This document shows positions 34,752 through 39,821 of a stretch of DNA of 39,821 nucleotides, piece after piece (the stretch's first letter is position 1; every line of letters begins with the position of its first letter). Origin of the DNA: a virus. The translations under genes and the position numbers were made by a program. Under the pieces are notes generated by a model, which saw nothing but the letters and a program-made list of their open reading frames with translations, was not told where the DNA came from and made no database searches. Where the stretch lies: positions 1 to 39,821 of the IMG/VR virus record IMGVR_UViG_3300046507_000222; one strand, written 5' to 3'.

Positions 34752-35440
34752 GCGCCAAGCTCCTTTCGCGTCTTTTGAGTCCCTGAAAAGGCAGGCTGCT
34801 GACCATTCGGTGTGGATGGCGCAAACAGGCCCGTCCATCCACGTTCGATGGAGCGCTCGATTACCGTCTTCGGGTTAAAGCCCTGGGCTTGTAGATCCGT
34901 CAGGGTCTTCAGAGAAAGCTCTTTGGCCTTTAGCGTCCAGCCTTTCCGGGTGTTTCGGTATGCGTGCCAGTCTGCCCACAGTTCAGCGGGAAGCCAGTCG
35001 GGCAACGAAATCGGGAGGGACTTTTCCGACCCCTTCTTTTCTATATGACTATGGCTATGACTAGCATTGCGTTCGCACTGCGTTTTGCTATGCGTTTCCG
35101 ATGCGTTCGCATTGCCATCGCATCCATTCTTGTTCCAGCGTTTTGAGGCAGAATCCTTAGCTTTCTTGGACTTAGCGTTAGCTTCTAGAATCACTGTGTC
35201 GCATTTGGAATGCTGCCAACCATTTTCCGTAAGTTGGAAAAATTGTTCCAACACGGTTTGCACAGCAATTCGCTCATCATTCGCACATGCGTTCGCTATG
35301 CGTTCGCATCGGTCTGCCGGGATCGGCTTCTCGGTCGAGTAGTAGTAATCAAGCAACAGGCAATACGCTCCGTTCTCAAGCATCGTCAGATGCCGAGTGT
35401 CCTTTGCGTAGTCGCCCATGTAGCGCTTGTAGAAGATCAC
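34748..35440 (-). CDS. DUF1376 replication-associated protein
   Basis: 230 codons from a GTG overlapping the upstream TGA. The N-terminal YKRYMGDYAKDTRHLTMLENGAYCLLLDYYY is diagnostic of DUF1376, proteins that act like replication initiators in lambdoid phages. The variable middle is Asn/Lys/Ser-rich (NGCDGNANASETHSKTQC), and the end resembles primosome-loading tails (LTDLQAQGF...). Encodes directly before DnaB. Confidence 0.85.
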   Translation of the reverse strand: MIFYKRYMGDYAKDTRHLTMLENGAYCLLLDYYYSTEKPIPADRCERIANACANDERIAVQTVLEQFFQLTENGWQHSKCDTVILEANAKSKKAKDSASKRWNKNGCDGNANASETHSKTQCERNASHSHSHIEKKGSEKSLPISLPDWLPAELWADWHAYRNTRKGWTLKAKELSLKTLTDLQAQGFNPKTVIERSIERGWTGLFAPSTPNGQQPAFSGTQKTRKELGA

Positions 35441-35619
35441 TGCAGTTCCTCGACCTCTTTTTTGGCATCGCGAAGTGCTCTGATTACCGCCTCTACTTGG
35501 CTGACGTGGATACTGATCACGTCAGATTCCTTCTCGCTCCCACGCTCTTGCTCAAGCGTCACGGTTCGCTCTTCAGAGGCGTATACCTGAAGCTTTTCTA
35601 TGGTTGGGAAAACCTGCAT
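35437..35619 (-). CDS. hypothetical coiled-coil protein
   Basis: 60 codons; GAGGTG ribosome site before the ATG and TGA overlapping the next GTG. Acidic coil (VEAVIRALRDAKKEVEELQ). Function unknown. The 76 bases between it and 35696 hold a plus-strand TTGACA-like element of doubtful significance. Confidence 0.6.
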   Translation of the reverse strand: MQVFPTIEKLQVYASEERTVTLEQERGSEKESDVISIHVSQVEAVIRALRDAKKEVEELQ

Positions 35620-35695
35620 TTAGACACCTCGTGGACGTTGCTTTGACAAAATGTGTGGTTCGATTACGGACGCTAGGAAAGATGCGTCCCGTGGA

Positions 35696-35908
35696 TCAGC
35701 CCGTAGACTTCGGCGGTCCTCGCAACTGCCTATTGAGGGCCTGTAGAGGCACCACGTTGTTTCGTACCTCGGGCAGCTTGTATCGAGCTGCTACGGCTGC
35801 CTCTGCCGCGTGTGCGGCGAATTCCTCTATCGACATCCCCGCCCTACTCGCCGCCTCGGCAAGTACCGAAAGCTGGTGGTCGGTCAGGTCGCATGTGATT
35901 ACGGGCAT
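35696..35908 (-). CDS. hypothetical ribbon-helix-helix-like protein
   Basis: 70 codons, TGA end. N-terminal strand then helices (ITCDLTDHQLSVLAEAASRAGMSIEEFAAHAA) like a CopG/Arc-type DNA-binding protein. Located in the immediate-early rightward operon after cro, so a regulator is plausible. Confidence 0.6.
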   Translation of the reverse strand: MPVITCDLTDHQLSVLAEAASRAGMSIEEFAAHAAEAAVAARYKLPEVRNNVVPLQALNRQLRGPPKSTG

Positions 35909-35938
35909 GTGGCCCTCCCCAGGGACTCCCTAGACACT

Positions 35939-36124
35939 TCAAGCCGCACGCGCTTCGTCGTTACTCTTCGCCAGCAGTTCGACGCCAGCCATAAGAAGCT
36001 CACGAGCGAACGCAGCGGGCTGCCGCTTGTTGATTCGGGCAAGGGCTTCAATGACGGCGTATTCCTCGTCGTTGAGGCGGACCTTGATCGGGTTATCCCT
36101 TACATGCGTCGGATCGGCGTACAT
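35939..36124 (-). CDS. ribbon-helix-helix regulator
   Basis: 61 codons from the ATG at 36124 with AAGGA upstream. NPIKVRLNDEEYAVIEALARINKRQPAAF has the strand-helix-helix order of Arc/MetJ proteins. It occupies the place of cII in lambdoid order. Function inferred. Ends TGA. Confidence 0.65.
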   Translation of the reverse strand: MYADPTHVRDNPIKVRLNDEEYAVIEALARINKRQPAAFARELLMAGVELLAKSNDEARAA

Positions 36125-36134
36125 CGGTGGTTCC

Positions 36135-36380
36135 TTAGTGCTTCTCGTTGATGGGTTTGTCGGCGCCCTGCATTTCTTCAGGGGGTGGGCATAGGCGATT
36201 GATGGGAATGCCTGAAAGTTGGGAAACGACTGCACAGAAACGCCCCGGAACACCCCTGGTCTTCCAGTTAGAGATCCGGTTTTGTTTGCGAACGTCCCCG
36301 AACAGGGTTATGGCGGCCTTGTTTGGGCCGCCCATGCGGGTGATCGCGTCTCGGCTTGCTTGGAGTCGGTCTTTGTCCAT
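36135..36380 (-). CDS. cro: Cro-like repressor
   Basis: 81 codons; ATG at 36380 preferred over the longer GTG frame. Helix-turn-helix region DAITRMGGPNKAAITLFGDVRKQNRISNWK and the pattern VPGRFCAVVSQLSGIPINRLCP resemble Cro/YdaS-type repressors (the latter bind with a helical tail and AAA-like N-termini). Transcribed divergently from cI from a promoter with an operator in its spacer, so it should repress cI and set lytic growth. TAA end. Confidence 0.8.
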   Translation of the reverse strand: MDKDRLQASRDAITRMGGPNKAAITLFGDVRKQNRISNWKTRGVPGRFCAVVSQLSGIPINRLCPPPEEMQGADKPINEKH

Positions 36381-36388
36381 TGACCATA

Positions 36389-36453
36389 GAAATACCACGT
36401 TGCGTGATGCCAGTCAACACATAACGTGTGTGGAAGATATCACTTCCTGTGAT
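36389..36453. promoter_or_regulatory. right operator/promoter region, three repressor sites
   Basis: Three 15-bp palindromes of consensus AYCAC-N5-GTGRT: 36394-36408 (ACCACGTTGCGTGAT), 36417-36431 (weaker, ACACA-N5-TGTGT) and 36439-36453 (ATCACTTCCTGTGAT), centred 22-23 bp apart, two helical turns. The minus-strand pR has -35 TTGACT (36412-36417), 17-bp spacer and -10 TATTTC (36389-36394); the first site lies within the spacer. Same sites recur at the left operator. Confidence 0.75.
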
Positions 36454-36459
36454 TATCCT

Positions 36460-37119
36460 ATGCGTATGAATACGTTAGGTTATCGTCTTAAGGCAGCAAT
36501 CAAGAACCGGGGCACTACGCAGGCCGCCCTACAGGCTGAAATGGGCTGGGGCGAAGGCAACAGCCGGATCGGAAACTATGCGAGCGATAAGCGAGAGCCG
36601 TCGCTTGCCGATATTGAGCAGATGGCGAAGGCGTTAGGTGTTAGCAAGGAATGGCTCGCTTTCGATTCAGGCCAGATGAACTCGACGCCTACCGAAGAGA
36701 GCGTCATCCCGTTCCATCACGACATGCGCGCATCGGCTGGACCAGGCGCGTACAACGACGCTGGAGTCAGCGAGAAGGGCCTTAAATTCCAGAACTGGTC
36801 GCTATCCAGGAGGAAGTTGTCGTCCAGCAACCTTCATGCATGGGTGGTGTCCGGGACGAGCATGGCACCTTACATACCCGACCGATCAACCATCGTGTTC
36901 GACGTCTCTGATAAGGAAGTCCATGACGGGTGTATCTACGTTATCAACTGGGGCGGCGATACCTTCGTGAAGCGGCTATACAAGGAACTCGATGGAAGGA
37001 TTCGCGTGGTAAGTGACAACGCATCTGATCCGTCCAACCGCGACCGGCTAACCGACCCAGAGGCAGACGGATTTATCGTTGAGGGTCGCGTTAGGTGGGT
37101 CGGATTCTGGCTTGACTAG
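36460..37119 (+). CDS. cI: CI-like repressor, LexA/S24 type
   Basis: 219 codons from the ATG at 36460 (36466 is also possible). N-terminal helix-turn-helix (TTQAALQAEMGWGEGNSRIGNY, ADIEQMAKALGVSKEWL), then an S24 autoprotease: cleavage site Ala93-Gly94 (ASAGPGA), nucleophile Ser134 (SGTSMAP) and Lys171 (FVKRL). It would repress pL and pR through the six operators and self-cleave under RecA. The stop is TAG, in contrast to the lytic genes. The following lipoprotein ATG lies in the same frame nine bases further, so amber readthrough would fuse the two. Confidence 0.9.
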   Translation: MRMNTLGYRLKAAIKNRGTTQAALQAEMGWGEGNSRIGNYASDKREPSLADIEQMAKALGVSKEWLAFDSGQMNSTPTEESVIPFHHDMRASAGPGAYNDAGVSEKGLKFQNWSLSRRKLSSSNLHAWVVSGTSMAPYIPDRSTIVFDVSDKEVHDGCIYVINWGGDTFVKRLYKELDGRIRVVSDNASDPSNRDRLTDPEADGFIVEGRVRWVGFWLD

Positions 37120-37128
37120 GGGGTACAA

Positions 37129-37359
37129 ATGAGGCTTTTAGCGCTTTTTTCTGGGGTAATCTTCATGTCAGGCTGTACGACCGCCAACGTGATTCGCGGT
37201 GGCTCGGGAGAACCCATTGTGATGGTCGAGTGCGGGGCCGCCACGTCGTTCACGCTCTGCTATGACCGGGCCGCCAAGGAATGCCCCAGGGGCTACCGCA
37301 CAGTGTCGGAAGATCCCGGATTCAACAGGAAAACTCTCAAGGTGGAGTGCAAAGGATGA
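37129..37359 (+). CDS. small lipoprotein, prophage-expressed
   Basis: 76 codons, TGA end. Signal peptide with lipobox MSGC (FSGVIFMSGC), then a mature part with several cysteines (MVECGAATSF, LCYDRAAKECPRG). Lies in the cI operon, so expressed in lysogens; likely lysogenic conversion or superinfection exclusion, but untested. Confidence 0.75.
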   Translation: MRLLALFSGVIFMSGCTTANVIRGGSGEPIVMVECGAATSFTLCYDRAAKECPRGYRTVSEDPGFNRKTLKVECKG

Positions 37360-37757
37360 AGCCCTGGAACCGTTCCCTTATTCCCAGGGCGGACGATGGA
37401 TCGGTGCCCTCTTTCGAAAACTGGCCCTGGCAGAGCCGTGCAGCAATCGCCGGTTTTACCGCGCTCATGGGGCTTTGCGCTACGGGCTACCTGGACGCGA
37501 ATCCCAGCGCGTCCTTAGCCGCATGGGTTCCCGCCGTGGTTGGCATAGGGGGTGCCGTACTAATTCTTTTTGAGCTGCTGCTTTTTCTGGTCCTGCTTGG
37601 CCTGTTTACCCTTATCGTGTGGGGAGCTGTATCACTGGCGCAGCTAGTACTGCCAGATCACTCATCAATGCGCACTTTTGATGCAGTTACGCTTGTTTTG
37701 CTCGGCTACTGCGCTATCCAGCTCACCGTCATCAGGAAGAAGCTCGACAAGCAGTAG
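37356..37757 (+). CDS. membrane protein of the cI operon
   Basis: 133 codons, ATG by 4-base overlap, stop TAG. Four or so hydrophobic stretches (AAIAGFTALMGLCATGYL, AVVGIGGAVLILFELLLF, LGLFTLIVWGAVSLAQL, FDAVTLVLLGYCAIQ). In lysogens it may exclude superinfecting phage with the lipoprotein. Readthrough of the TAG would run through the terminator and operators, so TAG must be a real stop here. Confidence 0.75.
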   Translation: MKPWNRSLIPRADDGSVPSFENWPWQSRAAIAGFTALMGLCATGYLDANPSASLAAWVPAVVGIGGAVLILFELLLFLVLLGLFTLIVWGAVSLAQLVLPDHSSMRTFDAVTLVLLGYCAIQLTVIRKKLDKQ

Positions 37758-37787
37758 TTAGCCGACCGAGCCAAAGAAAGAAGCCCG

Positions 37788-37809
37788 GCCCGCCAAGCGC
37801 GGGCTTTTT
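37788..37809 (+). terminator. Rho-independent terminator after cI operon
   Basis: Stem GCCCGC-CAAGC-GCGGGC (37788-37804) followed by TTTTT (37805-37809). Lies 31 bases after the TAG stop of the membrane-protein gene and before pL, insulating the immunity operon from the leftward operon. Confidence 0.85.
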
Positions 37810-37829
37810 CACGCCTAGGAAAAATTCCT

Positions 37830-37895
37830 ACCACTTTCCGTGGTTTTGATATCACGTAGTGTGTTGACAGTTACCACGTAACGTGGTTTCATAGT
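37830..37895 (+). promoter_or_regulatory. left operator/promoter region, three repressor sites
   Basis: Three palindromes of the same motif: 37830-37844 (ACCACTTTCCGTGGT), 37851-37865 (ATCACGTAGTGTGTT) and 37873-37887 (ACCACGTAACGTGGT), centred 21-22 bp apart. The plus-strand pL has -35 TTGACA (37864-37869), 17-bp spacer and a weak -10 (TTTCAT); as at pR, an operator lies in the spacer. Would drive the leftward operon starting at 37946. Confidence 0.75.
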
Positions 37896-37945
37896 CCTCA
37901 AGCCGCCCACCCCGCCATTCCGGCGAAGCGGCTAGGAGACGCCAG

Positions 37946-38077
37946 ATGATCCGCTATCACTACTTCGCCAGCCAGGCCATCGCAGACCAGTTTCTTGCCG
38001 AGCTTCGCGCTAACGGCGGTCTGGGTTACGGCCTGGGCCGTGTCTGCAACGAGTTCGAAGTGCGGGAGATCGTCTGA
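37946..38077 (+). CDS. hypothetical small protein, first gene of leftward operon
   Basis: 43 codons with AGGAG upstream. MIRYHYFASQAIADQFLAELR followed by GLGRVCNEFEVREIV. Small phage protein of unknown function, made immediately after infection from pL. TGA overlaps the next ATG. Confidence 0.65.
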   Translation: MIRYHYFASQAIADQFLAELRANGGLGYGLGRVCNEFEVREIV

Positions 38078-38226
38078 TGTACGCCCACTACTTCACGGGT
38101 CGCGGCCGCAAGTTCCTCGTCATCAGCGAAACGACTGCACCGGTCGGCGCTGAATTCGAAGTCTCCGGGAAGGCCGAGGCAAATCGTATAGCCAAAACTC
38201 ACGGCGCTACGCCGTGGAACTTTTGA
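38077..38226 (+). CDS. hypothetical small protein
   Basis: 49 codons, coupled by TGATG. Start MYAHYFTGRG is similar in style to the previous gene (both have HYF), suggesting a duplicated family. Function unknown. Confidence 0.6.
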   Translation: MYAHYFTGRGRKFLVISETTAPVGAEFEVSGKAEANRIAKTHGATPWNF

Positions 38227-38236
38227 GGTGGATGCC

Positions 38237-38479
38237 ATGAACCTCATCACCGGCCACGAAATCTTCGACACCGCGATTGAGTACGTCGTCGAAGCCAATG
38301 CTTCCGCTGCTCGCAAGTGGGCAGACGAGAACGCACAGAAGAACGCGACTCTTCGTCTTCTTGAGACGGCCAACATCATTCTCTCAAGCATGTCTATCGC
38401 TGACCAGCCATCACTACACGCCCGCCTCCGCAGCGATATCGAGGCCCTGAATCGACTCGGTTTGGAGACAACGCCATGA
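38237..38479 (+). CDS. hypothetical helical protein
   Basis: 80 codons, ATG at 38237 with GAGGTGG upstream (a GTG nine bases earlier is less suitable). Helical with FDTAIEYVVEANASAARKWADE. TGA overlaps the next ATG. Function unknown. Confidence 0.65.
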   Translation: MNLITGHEIFDTAIEYVVEANASAARKWADENAQKNATLRLLETANIILSSMSIADQPSLHARLRSDIEALNRLGLETTP

Positions 38480-38640
38480 GCGCCCAGATCCTTCAGTTCC
38501 CCCGCAAGCACCTTCGTGTCTGCCGCTGGGTTAACGGCAGCATCGAGTACCGCATGGTTGCCGGTACGGATGTTCCGAAGGGATGGACGTTGGTCATGCG
38601 CCGCGTCGTTCCGGACTCGCACAAGGGGATCGGTGCATGA
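38476..38640 (+). CDS. hypothetical small protein
   Basis: 54 codons by ATGA overlap. Basic N-terminus (FPRKHLRVCRWVNGSIEYR). Function unknown. Confidence 0.6.
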   Translation: MSAQILQFPRKHLRVCRWVNGSIEYRMVAGTDVPKGWTLVMRRVVPDSHKGIGA

Positions 38641-38708
38641 AGACCCTCGCATCATTCGCCGCTTTCATCCTTATCGGTGCCCTCGGGCACATGGCTGGCC
38701 TCGTATGA
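38637..38708 (+). CDS. 23-residue membrane peptide
   Basis: Tiny gene with 4-base overlaps on both sides (ATGA twice). Single hydrophobic helix (LASFAAFILIGALGHMAGL). Its nested overlaps support translation; function unknown. Confidence 0.5.
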   Translation: MKTLASFAAFILIGALGHMAGLV

Positions 38709-39031
38709 GCGCCCAACCCGACTACGCAAGCTGGGCCGTAGCTCAGTACCTGGAGCAGCAGGCCGAAGCCGAGGCTGCACAGGATCGCCTCAACAAGCAG
38801 ATCGCCACCGAACTTCGCAGCCGCGAAACGTGGGAACTCGGGATGGCTGAGGCAAGCATCGAACAGGCAGGCCGTCCCAATCCGATCCTCGACGCGCTGA
38901 TGTCCGGCGACACCGCCGAGGCTGGCCTCCTGATCCACAACTACATCACCACGGTCTATGCGAAGGATCAGGCCGAGGTCGCCATTCACAGACAGGACGA
39001 GGACGCGGCTAATGACTTCGATGTCGGTTAA
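38705..39031 (+). CDS. hypothetical coiled-coil protein
   Basis: 108 codons by ATGA overlap, TAA end. Begins MSAQPDYASWAVAQYLEQQ then an Ala/Gln/Glu coil and a second helical unit. Not recognised. Confidence 0.65.
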   Translation: MSAQPDYASWAVAQYLEQQAEAEAAQDRLNKQIATELRSRETWELGMAEASIEQAGRPNPILDALMSGDTAEAGLLIHNYITTVYAKDQAEVAIHRQDEDAANDFDVG

Positions 39032-39113
39032 CGCCTGGAAAGGTCCGGCCAAAGCCTTCGGTATAGCACTGGCCATCGATCTTCTCGTCTTCTTCGTAAT
39101 TCGAATCTTTTAA
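39012..39113 (+). CDS. 33-residue membrane peptide
   Basis: ATG inside the previous gene in another frame; TAA end. One helix (FGIALAIDLLVFFVIRIF) at the C-terminus. An internal ATG nine bases later could be used. Confidence 0.45.
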   Translation: MTSMSVNAWKGPAKAFGIALAIDLLVFFVIRIF

Positions 39114-39123
39114 GGGGCATCGC

Positions 39124-39821
39124 ATGGCTAAGAAAAAGGAAACTCCGGCATCGACAATCGTCGCCTACAAGGGATTCGACGAGAACTTGCAGTGCCGTGG
39201 CTATCAGTACGAGGTCGGCAAGTCTTACGAGCACCAGGGTGAAGTAGCGGCGTGCTCAGGTGGATTCCACGCCTGCGAATACCCCTTGCATGTTCTTCAG
39301 TACTACAAGCCTGGTACATCGCGGTTCGCCATCGTTGAACAGGGCGGAGAACTGTCGCGCCATGGCGATGACACGAAGGTCGCTAGCTCAAAGATCACCG
39401 TTAAGGCCGAAATCAATCTAGCCGGTCTGATTAAGGCGGCGATTGAGTACACGACCAGCCGAGCAAAACCCGCCACTGGAAGTTCGTCCAAGGTGAAGAA
39501 TGGATCGGCCATTAACTCGGGCTACTCCGGTGCAGCGACCGCCTCGGGCAACTACGGTGCAGCGACCGCCTCGGGCGACTCCGGTGCAGCGACCGCCTCG
39601 GGCTACTCCGGTGCAGCGACCGCCTCGGGCGACTCCGGTGCAGCGACCGCCTCGGGCTACTCCGGTGCAGCGACCGCCTCGGGCTACTCCGGTGCAGCGA
39701 CCGCCTCGGGCTACTCCGGTGCAGCGACCGCCTCGGGCAACTACGGTGCAGCGACCGCCTCGGGCAACTACGGTGCAGCGACCGCCTCGGGCTACTCCGG
39801 TGCAGCGACCGCCTCGGGCTA
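39124..39821 (+). CDS. DUF7666-type repeat protein, N-terminal part (continues at window start)
   Basis: The start ATG follows a good ribosome site (AAGGGG). About 130 N-terminal residues form a compact domain (motifs ACSGGFHACEYPL and SRFAIVEQGG) resembling phage DUF7666 domains, followed by a perfect 9-residue repeat with core SGxxGAATA. The reading frame leaves the window inside the repeat and its natural continuation is the segment at 2-307, so this is one gene split by the cut of a circular molecule. It is the last gene before the recombination cluster of the leftward operon. Its function is unknown; the low-complexity Gly/Ala/Ser/Thr region could be a flexible or structural spacer. True repeat number is uncertain because an assembler may have collapsed the array. 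Confidence 0.8.
   Translation, partial: MAKKKETPASTIVAYKGFDENLQCRGYQYEVGKSYEHQGEVAACSGGFHACEYPLHVLQYYKPGTSRFAIVEQGGELSRHGDDTKVASSKITVKAEINLAGLIKAAIEYTTSRAKPATGSSSKVKNGSAINSGYSGAATASGNYGAATASGDSGAATASGYSGAATASGDSGAATASGYSGAATASGYSGAATASGYSGAATASGNYGAATASGNYGAATASGYSGAATASG
39517..39821 (+). repeat. 27-bp coding tandem repeat array (right part)
   Basis: Eleven complete copies and a partial twelfth of a 27-bp unit encoding T-A-S-G-x-x-G-A-A. Copies are nearly identical at DNA level and differ only at two codons (Tyr-Ser, Asn-Tyr or Asp-Ser), a sign of recent expansion or homogenisation. The array continues at positions 1-150. Confidence 0.95.

Noticed and set aside
1-39821. Selenocysteine or pyrrolysine use
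   Set aside because: No SECIS-like requirement for TAG, no pyl genes, and too many TAGs in ordinary structural proteins; Gln-like contexts fit better.
1-39821. CRISPR array or insertion sequence
   Set aside because: The only regular repeat is the in-frame 27-bp array; no spacer structure, transposase or terminal inverted repeats seen.

Overview
The window is an essentially complete genome of a temperate, lambda-organised, podovirus-like phage or prophage. It is GC-rich and has short overlapping genes with Shine-Dalgarno sites, which suggests a high-GC proteobacterial host; I cannot name the host from sequence alone. The two window ends fall inside one 27-bp repeat array of one gene, so the molecule is circular or circularly permuted and was cut at an arbitrary place.

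Layout. Immunity lies at 36.1-37.9 kb: cro (minus strand) and cI (plus strand) diverge across three 15-bp operators, and a second set of three operators sits at the leftward promoter at 37.83-37.90 kb. Between them cI is followed by a small lipoprotein gene, a membrane-protein gene and a terminator. The leftward (plus-strand) operon runs from 37.9 kb across the window ends to 7.3 kb. It carries many tiny genes, a repeat protein, a YqaJ-type exonuclease, SSB, a long string of small hypothetical genes (one Lar-like) and an AlpA/excisionase-like gene. It meets the convergent integrase gene (7306-8277). Beyond the integrase lies a probable attP that matches the 3' end of a tRNA gene. The rightward (minus-strand) operon runs from cro at 36.4 kb down to 8.5 kb: replication (DUF1376 protein, DnaB-type helicase), NinB, DUF1364 protein, RuvC-like resolvase, a candidate late regulator, nucleotide and phosphoester enzymes, an HslV-like peptidase, lysis (holin, SAR endolysin, spanins, a secreted serine protease), terminase, portal, scaffold, SU10-like capsid, head-tail and ejection proteins, and an S74 tail fibre.

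The main discovery is a split genetic code. In the minus-strand block 8.5-28.5 kb nearly every gene is interrupted by in-frame TAG codons: I count about 40, up to nine in one gene. Each TAG sits inside an otherwise continuous family-like protein (terminase small and large subunits, portal, capsid, holin, endolysin and others), and true ends are TAA or TGA. The flanking residues fit glutamine, so TAG appears to be a sense codon for late genes. By contrast cI, the membrane protein of the cI operon, the integrase and the excisionase-like gene end in TAG, and the replication and leftward genes use only TAA/TGA and contain no internal TAG. So lysogenic genes use the standard code and lytic late genes need amber decoding. 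Holin, endolysin, terminase and capsid cannot be made without it. I could not find a CTA-anticodon suppressor tRNA by eye, so the source of decoding is open.

All minus-strand late coordinates below treat TAG as sense (probably Gln) and give the extent to the first TAA/TGA; the TAG positions are given per gene.
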